Below, piece after piece: positions 35,501-43,725 of a stretch of DNA of 60,742 nt. The stretch covers positions 1 to 60,742 of the forward strand of contig DYLU01000011.1 in NCBI GenBank assembly GCA_020721905.1, in the 5' to 3' direction. The first letter of the stretch is position 1. Each line of letters starts with the position of its first letter. Made by a program: the position numbers and the translations under genes. The notes beneath the pieces were generated by a model. That model worked only from the letters and a program-made list of their open reading frames with translations, made no database searches and was not told the DNA's origin. Origin of the DNA: Leptospira biflexa. GTDB lineage: Bacteria > Spirochaetota > UBA4802 > UB4802.

Positions 35501-38500
35501 GGCAGCCAATCTGTATGAAGTTATATTCTTATAATGATATGAAATCGTAGATGTTAATTTTTCAATAACACCTGTGCCGCGTTCATTTACTATGGCGCTT
35601 GTCAATTTTTGTTCAAGATCCTGTATGGTGAAACATGTACGCAAAAATTTGTTATATAAGGTATTATCGCTTTTTTTATAAAAATTTGGTATTGATAATC
35701 CACCAAATGCTATTGTGATTATTTGTCTGCGCTGCTGAACAGCATACGCTTCTTTGTATTTCTTTTTCCGTATAAGATCATCAGTATATGTATCATAGAG
35801 CCTTTGAACAAACTCTTTCTTCGTTGTATACAGGGGCGGAAGCAATTCTACCCGTGAAAGCACCCCATCGATGAGTCTTTCAGGATTGTCTATGAACTGC
35901 TGTACTTCCCTATACGTGTATGCTAAATCCCACAGTGTTGCTTCAGCAATCCACACCAGCTCTTTTGACCTGATTTTATTAGCTTTAAATCGAGCACTTA
36001 TGATATCATCGTATCCATCCCTGAACATCCCGGAATGTATTCTGCATATCCCTCTATTGATGAGAAGTTTAATAACAAATTCTTGATGAAAAGCATCATT
36101 ACCATAGTAGCCGATTGCCTGCGTAAATAACCTCTCAGCATTGGTATAATAGCTATTAATGTCATTTGCATGAACATACTGTTCAGTACTTTTATCAGTT
36201 GGTATATCCTGCCCAAGAATTGAAGCCTTGTGCACATACAGAAGTGCAATCAATGCATCAAATTTAATACTGTATGTCTCAACCTGTTTATATGCCTGCT
36301 GTTTCAAAGCTGCAATCTGTTCATCAACCGGCTTTTTCTTCTGCGCCTTCATCTTTTTAGTATAATCATCAAGAAGGGTAGTATATACTTTATCATACAT
36401 ATCTTTTTTATACTGCTCTATTTTATGTATAGCCTTATCAATGCTTTCCACTTTTGTTTTGTGTTGGTTGCTATACGTATAACAGTAAGATAATTGGACC
36501 ATGGCCTGATAATTTTTTTCAATTGGAAGATTTGTATCCTGCGCAATTGAAAGAGCTGCATCATATAATTCCAGTGCCCTCTGTACATCCCCCATACGGA
36601 AATAACAATATGCAGCATTATACAGAGCGGTAATATGGGCATCAGCCATTAATGAAGTCTTTTGCTTTTTTGTTATTTGAGCTAAAACCAGGTACTGTGC
36701 TGCAGCATCAACAAACCTGCCGTTTTTTGCATAGATATCTGCACGCATATTGTGGATAAGCATTTCCATTTCCAGAGCTGAAAGATGAGAAACAATTTTA
36801 CCTTTCCCAATCACAACATGATCCTGTCCAAGGTCATAGAAATATACAGGGCCAAATCCGGCAAATTTCCAGCCAATCTTATACTGCACTGATGCCTCCT
36901 GCGGCAATGACCGCTGAGCAAGTTCCAGATATACAAGCGCTTCAGTATCCTGTTCCAATTTGCTATAACATTCAGCTATTTCTATGTAAATACGTGACGG
37001 GCTATCGCCACAATGAAATTGTGCACAGTGTTCTAATGTTTTCTTATACCACTCCATTGCCTTTTGGTAATTACCCTGCATCCGTTCAAAGAGAGCAAAA
37101 TACTTATACAGCACATAGAGCTTATCCACAATTGCAGATTCATTCTTTTGAGCTATCGCCCTATATATAGTAAATGCCTGCTGCATTGACAAATATGCAC
37201 TATTATAATTGCCCTGCTGCCATAAACAATACCCATAGTGATAGTAAAAGAGAGCTTCTTCTTTCAATGTTGAAAAAGCCTTTGCATATTTAATTGCCTG
37301 CGCATAATGACGGGAAGACAAATTGAAATTTTTTAAAAGAAAATAGATATTCCCAATGTTGCAATGGATATCTGCCTCTTTTTGGGGAAACAGCTTTTCG
37401 TTATTGGATGCCAGTGCCTTTTCATACAGCGGGATGGATTTTTCCCATAAATACTCAGGGAAATATGAATCAATTAAACGTTTCTTTGAGGGAAAACGAA
37501 CACGTAATTCATCAACATATTGATATATCCATCCTTTGAGCAAATACGCATCAACAAACGCATCATCAATAAACAGTGACCAATCAATGTGTCGCAGGGC
37601 ATTAGTGAACAATCCAAGTAGCATTTTAAATTCCTGTGAGGACCTGCCATCCATAGCATCAGGTGAAGGCGCCAGTGCTTTAGCCTGTAGTACATAGAGA
37701 TACCCCAGGCCATATATATGTGCCTTATCAAAATCCATCCGTGCAATGGGCAATCGTTCTAAGTATTCCTTTTCAACAGTGCTCACAGCTTTTTCCTGTG
37801 ATACTGCCAGCATTGCATTAATATATCCCATGTGAGCACCAGGCGCGTTTGTACTGTATATATCTTTGTAACGACGTTTAAGATGCAGCAGTGTATTCAT
37901 GGTTATTAAGCGTTTATATACCGCTGCTGCTTCTTTGAAGTGTCCTTCAGCGATCAGCCTTTGTCCTGTGTGTTCAAAATATTCGGCAAGTTGTTCAATA
38001 ATAGGGCGTATATCCTGCTTCCATTGTGCCTGATAATTGTTGACAGCAGCTTCGTAGTACACAACCCACTCATCACTACGTTTTGCATAATACAACTTCC
38101 CTAATGTTACATTAATCAAAAAGTACGCCACATCAAGCTTCCTGGTATGCTCCAGGCCCTGTTTTAACAATGGTATTGCATCATCATTCCCTGAAAGTTC
38201 TATAAGGGCTGTTGCAGCTACATAGTCCATAATGGCTTTAATAATAGGCACATTGTACTTTTCAGCTGATGTTATTGCATATTTATACCTAACCTTAGAT
38301 GTAATTTTTTTTGTTTGATCAATTATAGAAACTGTTATAGCATTCTTAAGATATGTATAGGAAGACTTAAGTACAGTAATCCATTCTTCAGGGATACTGA
38401 ATTCCTTATATAACAGTGCACCAGCTTTATACCGTACATACATCAACCGCGTATAATTCTGATATCGAGCAATAATCTCATTATATAATACTTTTGCTTT

Positions 38501-39898
38501 TTCTTTCATCTGCAGGCGAGCATACTGGTCAGCCAGCTCTTCCATAAAAAACGGAGCAATCTTTTCTTCGTTTCGTGTTGACAGCTCCGTAACAACCTGC
38601 TCAAGGTATGCAAGCTTTTCTTTATCTTTCACGGTACGATAGCGCATATAAATTTGTGCTGGCCTGCTTTGCTTACCCAGATCAGACAGTATATTGGCAA
38701 CAAACGAATACTGCTGTGCGTACGATAATTCATACAGAGCTCTGGCAATAATTATCTTGGAATCTACATCAACGGATTCATTGAAAAAGTAATATGTGGC
38801 AAACAGACAGCGCTGGTAACGGTCACTATCGTCAAAATCCTCTTTATACTTCAATGCCAGCTCATACTGCCGTAGAGCATTCTTTTGTTTTGGGATAATG
38901 CCTGTATGCGGAATCATTGCTATATTAATGTACTGGCCTTCAACAATGCTGTACACAATTACACCATCGGCATACGACACCCAGCGTGGTGTGGCTGAAG
39001 GCTCTTCAATCAACGTCAGGGGATACTCCTCTTTTTTTTGCACATCTGAGGCAAACAGCATGCCTTTATCATTTGAATCCAGTATGGCATCACCATTGGT
39101 ATCATACTGAATACGCATAAAATATATGTCATTACTGGTTTTCCCAAAGCAGGGCGATAGCTCAACGTACCTGCTACTGGTGATTTGTTTCACAGTGCCG
39201 GTAATAATATTAATTGTAAAGACATCACTTCCCGTATTAGTTTTTTTCACAAAGATGAGCTCTTTGCCATCGCCGGAAAATCGCGGCTGCATACCCTCAG
39301 TAATTTTGCGAATGCCAGTCCCATCTTTTTTCATAATGTAGATGGACTCTTTGCCGTCTCGTGTGGAAGAGAATGCAATTAATTTTCCATCAGGAGAAAA
39401 ACAGGGGGAAGCATCACGTACCGGCCTGATAGCTCCTGAAAGTGGATCCCGTATTGCAGTGATATTGTTTGATGGTACTTCTTGGTCACCCTGTGTGATA
39501 ATCTTTTCAGGATTAAGCTGCATAATAAAGATATCACCTTCAGGATCGTCACGCGTGGAAACAAATGCACACCATTTACCATCGGGCGATACATCAGGTG
39601 CAAAATCTCTGGCAGGATGTATGGTCAAACGGACAGTTTTGATGTTGTTCAGCGCCCGTAAGTAGATATCAAAATTATTTCGCTCTTTATCAGATGCATA
39701 GATTAAATATGTACCCTGTGCTGTTATACTCCCGCTCACATTCACGGATCGCTCAAAGGTAAGCGGGATTGATTGGCCTGTGCCAAAACGGTATTCCCTG
39801 GTCAGAACCTGTGAATAATCAAACGGTATATCGCGGTAAGCTGTTGATGCACATCCTGTAAAAATTAATGCAAATAGTGCATATGCTATACGTTTCAT
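32528..39898 (-). CDS. Giant lipoprotein: TolB-like propeller, TPR array, degenerate CHAT
   Basis: A 2456-residue protein. The N-terminus is a lipoprotein signal with C16 (LIFTGC, acceptable in spirochaetes). Residues of about 50-340 form a TolB/PD40 propeller with repeated SPDGKxxAFxSTRD motifs. About 350-1400 is a long TPR-type helical array (for example IHCNIGNIYFLLKNFNLSSR). Near 1430-1600 is a segment resembling the first half of a CHAT domain (VIHFYIFNNKLYGWLVYK, KIYVVLNDAFTKL). More helical repeats follow, and the last 260 or so residues are CHAT-like (MIVIPDAYTESIPYEIM; KNPAYWVGIRF near the end). The caspase-type His/Cys dyad is not evident: HxATHG reads NLANT and the LSAC region reads LNNAV, so protease activity is unlikely. 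Four-base overlaps join it to the genes on both sides. Probably envelope-located; function unknown. Confidence 0.85.
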   Translation of the reverse strand: MKRIAYALFALIFTGCASTAYRDIPFDYSQVLTREYRFGTGQSIPLTFERSVNVSGSITAQGTYLIYASDKERNNFDIYLRALNNIKTVRLTIHPARDFAPDVSPDGKWCAFVSTRDDPEGDIFIMQLNPEKIITQGDQEVPSNNITAIRDPLSGAIRPVRDASPCFSPDGKLIAFSSTRDGKESIYIMKKDGTGIRKITEGMQPRFSGDGKELIFVKKTNTGSDVFTINIITGTVKQITSSRYVELSPCFGKTSNDIYFMRIQYDTNGDAILDSNDKGMLFASDVQKKEEYPLTLIEEPSATPRWVSYADGVIVYSIVEGQYINIAMIPHTGIIPKQKNALRQYELALKYKEDFDDSDRYQRCLFATYYFFNESVDVDSKIIIARALYELSYAQQYSFVANILSDLGKQSRPAQIYMRYRTVKDKEKLAYLEQVVTELSTRNEEKIAPFFMEELADQYARLQMKEKAKVLYNEIIARYQNYTRLMYVRYKAGALLYKEFSIPEEWITVLKSSYTYLKNAITVSIIDQTKKITSKVRYKYAITSAEKYNVPIIKAIMDYVAATALIELSGNDDAIPLLKQGLEHTRKLDVAYFLINVTLGKLYYAKRSDEWVVYYEAAVNNYQAQWKQDIRPIIEQLAEYFEHTGQRLIAEGHFKEAAAVYKRLITMNTLLHLKRRYKDIYSTNAPGAHMGYINAMLAVSQEKAVSTVEKEYLERLPIARMDFDKAHIYGLGYLYVLQAKALAPSPDAMDGRSSQEFKMLLGLFTNALRHIDWSLFIDDAFVDAYLLKGWIYQYVDELRVRFPSKKRLIDSYFPEYLWEKSIPLYEKALASNNEKLFPQKEADIHCNIGNIYFLLKNFNLSSRHYAQAIKYAKAFSTLKEEALFYYHYGYCLWQQGNYNSAYLSMQQAFTIYRAIAQKNESAIVDKLYVLYKYFALFERMQGNYQKAMEWYKKTLEHCAQFHCGDSPSRIYIEIAECYSKLEQDTEALVYLELAQRSLPQEASVQYKIGWKFAGFGPVYFYDLGQDHVVIGKGKIVSHLSALEMEMLIHNMRADIYAKNGRFVDAAAQYLVLAQITKKQKTSLMADAHITALYNAAYCYFRMGDVQRALELYDAALSIAQDTNLPIEKNYQAMVQLSYCYTYSNQHKTKVESIDKAIHKIEQYKKDMYDKVYTTLLDDYTKKMKAQKKKPVDEQIAALKQQAYKQVETYSIKFDALIALLYVHKASILGQDIPTDKSTEQYVHANDINSYYTNAERLFTQAIGYYGNDAFHQEFVIKLLINRGICRIHSGMFRDGYDDIISARFKANKIRSKELVWIAEATLWDLAYTYREVQQFIDNPERLIDGVLSRVELLPPLYTTKKEFVQRLYDTYTDDLIRKKKYKEAYAVQQRRQIITIAFGGLSIPNFYKKSDNTLYNKFLRTCFTIQDLEQKLTSAIVNERGTGVIEKLTSTISYHYKNITSYRLAAPTSLLPYLGVYTSKGSEYPVIHFYIFNNKLYGWLVYKNTIDWILISDSLQPERLTEDVNKFTKTLNGKIYVVLNDAFTKLHNYISNAVLYAMGCVPFTSRVEDIERLAWLPAGAVTTDKKLSSGIKTTTGIKNSEYIVDTDNPDITVTPPYCFANKLECSAVFKSMGNMKTDELMLLSDSSIYSHIASVILYSEDNLETLVTAVIHNDTERINSLKSKILVLGKVPDAIKDREQNAKLVYQKKQKEYTEALEQGEYDTAMLALQRWERAGLIQKEYFDREILVLVYQNDIDEALKIMQSHNSAFAGSFAVYACLLKGDLDSAEKLLKDPRLAGTFDYSVYEAILKGYKHKEKLADIKDIQKNTVSILPANQLLLLYAQEAFLLGEKEKAHHIMKLYKADYIPSQRELLIAYNLGYSIASHGNTVACGMLKAITGDNNSNNFINSINEYDNLLLFGILEMVKKRPQMTNEEWQRIMLIADKGRHMGIDVQFTTAKIAEILKDVIPVRVLHYIETVTKDRGKILSPAMALCAINAYQKTDNFKDAYTACKSLKQLPYTLEQLWYTYFIYSAIMSGKTDDAQDLLINSHIAARDTVLYNLFNVSIQMQKVVALKTADSTMLQTIAQNIDLMISSLRDESIQWYYSEYKYLFDKLINYAISYAMSRGNQRDALRYAELHKMMQGITFFQENSSYKSIYKELAGNNFPITEIQKNIPRKTAVLYITKNENDIFAWIITRTYIQPVRLQNSYKQLYDIVHNYYSDVGLLQQVFDKEAAINDIMEPVINELGGYATMIVIPDAYTESIPYEIMQYKNDMAIVFMPSLMAAMDETSSVPPIAYINVNNPRKNLIESALKQSEFMYTSETIANGIVITDRQFSYNNVKKGLMINGDVVQSGNVFINLANTSQVSYYYCLFMIQKETEISVLLNNAVSDVNSIIFLREFCNAIKTNSFLHAYMSAYQYMKKDKRFKNPAYWVGIRFYSRTIKGIYDGVNR

Positions 39899-40491
39899 TT
39901 TTTCACCCAGCTGCCATCTTCTTTCTGTAACCAGTCACCCTTTTTTGCTTTTGCGTACTGCTCTTTAGCAAAATCATAACCAAACTGAATGGTTTCAGGA
40001 TCCCTGGCATCCTTTGAATCTGAACTTTTTATAAATATAATCTGTCGTGCATTATTTTCATCATTAACCAGTGTACGTATGACTGTACCTTCCCTCATAG
40101 ATTGTAATTTCTTTTCATCTACTATCCCCACATAGCCGTTATTCATTTCACCTATGATTCCCATATCCTTATATAAACGTATCTTATCTTCATTAAGTTC
40201 CATCAACTTAATTGCCTGCAGCATAGTCTCATCAGCAGCAACCACTGCACGGCGTTCACCTTTTGACGGCACCATAACGGTAGAAGTAACCCATGCATCT
40301 TTTTCAATTTCCCTGTATTCGCCTATAACCTGGCGCTCAAGCGCTGTCTTCTCGCCGGTAATGTGTATTGCAGGGGGATGTATTTCAATGCAGCTGGGTA
40401 CTCCTTTCAGGCAACTTGAAGAACCACATCGCGACTGTGAATACACTATGCCGACAGCGATAGCCATTGTTATCGCCACTATATGTTTCAT
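39895..40491 (-). CDS. YdbL-like (DUF1318) exported protein
   Basis: A 198-residue protein with a signal peptide (about 1-18). The first mature region has three Cys (RCGSSSC, PSC) and PPAIHITGEKTALERQVIGEY, given one residue over in two parts: PPAIHITGEK and TALERQVIGEY. Later MGIIGEMNNGYVGIV and FAKEQYAKAKKGDW match the DUF1318 family. In E. coli, YdbL is encoded with the AsmA-like YdbH and lipoprotein YnbE and modulates the YdbH-YnbE intermembrane bridge. Here it sits between an AsmA-like gene and a lipoprotein gene, with 4-base overlaps on both sides, so the same type of role is inferred. Confidence 0.75.
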   Translation of the reverse strand: MKHIVAITMAIAVGIVYSQSRCGSSSCLKGVPSCIEIHPPAIHITGEKTALERQVIGEYREIEKDAWVTSTVMVPSKGERRAVVAADETMLQAIKLMELNEDKIRLYKDMGIIGEMNNGYVGIVDEKKLQSMREGTVIRTLVNDENNARQIIFIKSSDSKDARDPETIQFGYDFAKEQYAKAKKGDWLQKEDGSWVKK

Positions 40492-43226
40492 AATGTTTCC
40501 TCCCTAACCCTGTTAAAAAATTCCACAACCGGGATACGCTCATAGCGCACCTGTTCATTATTAACAGTAACAAAAATACCCAGCACCTTCTTTCTGAAAA
40601 AAACTGTTGGATAAACAAGACCTTTATCCATATAAAAATCAAAACCGGAAATAATGAGGGAATTATCCACAGCAAACTGTCCCATCCCTAATTTTGACTT
40701 TCCACGTTCTTCATTTATGCCCTTAAAAAGCCTGTTTGCAAAATCCTCCCCAACCTTATATATGTTAATGGTTCCTGATATATCAAAATCCTGCGCAATG
40801 TTAAGGTTTTTGCCCACAAGCTGTGCATTCAGTGATAACAGTGCATCTTTATTAATCCTTACCGATTGGGGCCTGTCCAGCTTTCCAATATCAATATCAT
40901 TTGCATTGAGCGCCACCCTGAATTCCATATTTTGCGGATTAAGATCAGCCAGATTGAAATTCAATTCCTTAAGAGTAACTGTTCCACGTAAAACCTGAGC
41001 CTGCAAATTTTTAATTTCCATACTATTGCGCCTGAACCCAATATATCCATGAATATCCCTTGCATATTCAAAAGCAATATTTCGCGATGGATGTGATGCC
41101 ACAATCTTACCAATGGAAAAATTTGCTTTTTGCTTAAACAGCTCTATATTCATAACATCAGCTGAATCAAAAGGTAACTTAAAACTTTGCCCCATTGTAT
41201 ATGCTACTGGTATATCCATATCAACAGGACCAACAAAAAGTTTGTCACTAACATTACTGAGTATTAACTGTTGAGATTGCAAACTCCCTTTAGCAACCAA
41301 TGATTGCATGGTCCCCTTAAGACTTAACAATACCTTCATAACACCGCTTACTGTATAGCTGCCAAAAGTAATTGGTTCCCGTGGAGCTACATTTACTCCT
41401 GCATCAACATTAAGTGACACATCATCTTGTGCGATCACTGACCCTTTTACATATATACTGGCATCATGCTTTTTGCTTGATACATTACAGTATGCTATAT
41501 CAATTTTCCCTTTTTGCGGCTTCTGCGTAACCGATGTTGAAATGATCAAATCATCAATAGAATAATCTGGAATTGCACAATGGGCATTAAGATTGATACT
41601 ATTTGTGTGTGCAGAAGTACTTACTTCTGCTTGAAGTCTTAATGTCACTGGCTTTGTTATGGGACCTGATGTCAGGGACTGTTTTAACGGAGCTGGCAGA
41701 GTATACGCCATTGATGGAAGATCAAACCGCAATATGGGCACACCAATACTGGCTGTCATAACTTCACCCAAAATCACTGAACCGGAAAGCTCAGCTCGAA
41801 TAGTCTCGACTGCTATCTCAGGGGCCCTGTGTACCAGAACAACCTTTTGAATATCCAGCATGCTGCTATTAAGATTATATACTACATTACATTGTAAGCT
41901 AATACTATTATCATGCGACCTGTTTTCACTCAATGCATAAACAAAATGAGGAAGCCCAATGTCAATAGATGCTTCAATAACAGGATTTCGCAGCGTCACC
42001 ATATATGGTATTTTAATTAAGGGAATAGTTAGCGTAAATTTATCAGTAGCAAATGTAACCTTTTGCCCGCTAATTGCACCTTTCACTGTTAAAGCATGAA
42101 TGTTACCCTGGATCGTAAGAGGAAAAATTGAAATGGAACCATTGAAGTAGGGTTTTGCCCCAATAAGTACGCTGGTATACTGATAAATTTCGTTAAGCCT
42201 GATATTGCTATCAAGCATGGCAAACTGTATTTCAGGTACACTGTTTACGTGTTCGACAGTACCTGCAAATGAAATCCATACTGATTGACCAAATTCAACC
42301 CTCAGTTTTTTACACTGGACAGCATCATTTGATGAATTATATGCGATATCGTATTCTATTTTTACATTGAGCGGAGCTACATGTTTTTGTGCAAATCTGA
42401 CAGGCGTATTGTATGTACCACATTTAAAGCTGCTGAATAACTGTTTTCCTTCAGGATTATAAAAAAGATTAAATGTAAACAGCAACGGTGGACCAGCAGC
42501 AATGTCTCTGGAAACAAATGAAAAGGACAACGTTTCATCCGGATTAACAGCAATGTTTAATTTGTCAAACAATGTTAATGCCATTATATTTAACGGGATA
42601 CGACGTACAGGGGGGATGTGCAGATTAATAGAAGTTGAAAAATTTTTTAACGTGGCGCTGTACGTATTACTATGAACAGTTACCGTGAGATTTTCCAGTA
42701 CAAATCCAAAAAGTACTTCAACCGGTACCGGCAATGTAATCTCATTCTTTTTCCCCTTTTCCTCCTCGGGCTCATCCTTTTTTTCTTTTTCTTTTTTTTC
42801 AGAAGGTCTTATCAACCTCTGGATATTCCATATCCCTTTCTGCTCTTCAAGATATACAGAGGGGTTGTATAATCCAATTTCATATATTTTGATTTTACCT
42901 AATAAAACAGAAAAAAAACTATACCGCAATCGAAATGTATCAAAGGCTACTACCGGTTGTTCGTTGTCAGTACCTTTCAGAATAAAATTTTTAATTTCAA
43001 AGCCATTGAACAATGAAAAATGCGTTATAGTAAAAGAAGCCTTTGCATTGAGATTGGATTCCACCTGATCTGTAATAATCTTTGATACCCTATCAGTGGT
43101 TAACACAACATTGGCTATAAAAAGAATCAGCACTACAAAAACAACCAGGCTACATAGTGCTAAAACACCATATGAGATAGTCCTGATACAATAATGTATG
43201 AATGTCTTCAAGCTATTGCTCCACAT
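40488..43226 (-). CDS. AsmA-like inner-membrane-anchored periplasmic protein
   Basis: A 912-residue protein with one N-terminal transmembrane helix (about 15-42), then a large beta-rich periplasmic part typical of AsmA/TamB/YdbH relatives (FTITHFSLFNGFEIKNFIL; the final LKELNFNLADLNPQN and DIDIGKLDRPQS). A Lys/Glu-rich linker lies at about 142-165. AsmA-like proteins form hydrophobic grooves bridging inner and outer membranes for phospholipid transport. I chose ATG 43226; a TTG two codons earlier is possible and no strong ribosome binding site is visible. A YdbL-like gene overlaps its stop by 4 bases, pointing to a YdbH-type system. Confidence 0.75.
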   Translation of the reverse strand: MWSNSLKTFIHYCIRTISYGVLALCSLVVFVVLILFIANVVLTTDRVSKIITDQVESNLNAKASFTITHFSLFNGFEIKNFILKGTDNEQPVVAFDTFRLRYSFFSVLLGKIKIYEIGLYNPSVYLEEQKGIWNIQRLIRPSEKKEKEKKDEPEEEKGKKNEITLPVPVEVLFGFVLENLTVTVHSNTYSATLKNFSTSINLHIPPVRRIPLNIMALTLFDKLNIAVNPDETLSFSFVSRDIAAGPPLLFTFNLFYNPEGKQLFSSFKCGTYNTPVRFAQKHVAPLNVKIEYDIAYNSSNDAVQCKKLRVEFGQSVWISFAGTVEHVNSVPEIQFAMLDSNIRLNEIYQYTSVLIGAKPYFNGSISIFPLTIQGNIHALTVKGAISGQKVTFATDKFTLTIPLIKIPYMVTLRNPVIEASIDIGLPHFVYALSENRSHDNSISLQCNVVYNLNSSMLDIQKVVLVHRAPEIAVETIRAELSGSVILGEVMTASIGVPILRFDLPSMAYTLPAPLKQSLTSGPITKPVTLRLQAEVSTSAHTNSINLNAHCAIPDYSIDDLIISTSVTQKPQKGKIDIAYCNVSSKKHDASIYVKGSVIAQDDVSLNVDAGVNVAPREPITFGSYTVSGVMKVLLSLKGTMQSLVAKGSLQSQQLILSNVSDKLFVGPVDMDIPVAYTMGQSFKLPFDSADVMNIELFKQKANFSIGKIVASHPSRNIAFEYARDIHGYIGFRRNSMEIKNLQAQVLRGTVTLKELNFNLADLNPQNMEFRVALNANDIDIGKLDRPQSVRINKDALLSLNAQLVGKNLNIAQDFDISGTINIYKVGEDFANRLFKGINEERGKSKLGMGQFAVDNSLIISGFDFYMDKGLVYPTVFFRKKVLGIFVTVNNEQVRYERIPVVEFFNRVREETL

Positions 43227-43287
43227 TCTCAAGTAAAAAAAGCATAATTAATATACTGTAAGCCATCATATTAAAACTTTTTTTTCA

Positions 43288-43317
43288 TTGACATATCATT
43301 TGTTGGCTTAGTATCAT
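43288..43317 (+). promoter_or_regulatory. Promoter of the STAS-like gene
   Basis: TTGACA (43288-43293), 18-base spacer, TATCAT (43312-43317; one mismatch), giving a leader of about 25 bases with AAGGG before the ATG. Confidence 0.6.
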
Positions 43318-43347
43318 GACATAAATATTTATTCATAAGGGAAAACT

Positions 43348-43722
43348 ATGAGTACATTAAATGATCTTTTTTCTTCTGAATTTTTAAAAGATAATGCTAT
43401 CCTCATTGGGAAGATCAAAAAACCTACAATCACTAAGGAAGAAGCTATCAAAATCTTAGAATTTGTCAAGCAAGATATACAAAACTACCCTGCACATCAG
43501 CATTTCATTTTAGATGTGCTGGATGTCCAGGAAGTATCGAACCCAATCATTGGCGTGTTAATGAAAGCACTTGAGTTCTGGAAAAAGACACGGGGCTACG
43601 GTATCTTAGTTATGACTGAAGAGCTGCTGCAAAAAATAATGATTGAACAACCTGCAATGTTTGACTTCTTTGCAGTATTTCATTCAATAGATGAAGCAAT
43701 AGCATTTACTAAAAAAGCATAA
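43348..43722 (+). CDS. STAS-like (anti-sigma antagonist type) protein
   Basis: A 124-residue single-domain protein. The pattern HFILDVLDVQEVSNPIIGVL matches the central strand, loop and helix of STAS domains (D-x-S-G), with the serine of EVSNP at the position phosphorylated in SpoIIAA/RsbV proteins. The end VFHSIDEAIAF is also STAS-typical. If functional it would be dephosphorylated by an RsbU-type phosphatase, two of which are encoded in this window. The motif is diverged (no DSSG), so this is a fold-level call. It is monocistronic with its own promoter and convergent with the large activase gene, 3 bases away. Confidence 0.6.
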   Translation: MSTLNDLFSSEFLKDNAILIGKIKKPTITKEEAIKILEFVKQDIQNYPAHQHFILDVLDVQEVSNPIIGVLMKALEFWKKTRGYGILVMTEELLQKIMIEQPAMFDFFAVFHSIDEAIAFTKKA

Positions 43723-43725
43723 CGC

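Noticed and set aside
42672-43068. Plus-strand frames with runs of Phe/Ser
   Set aside because: They mirror the Lys/Glu-rich linker of the AsmA-like gene on the other strand; no start signal or family.
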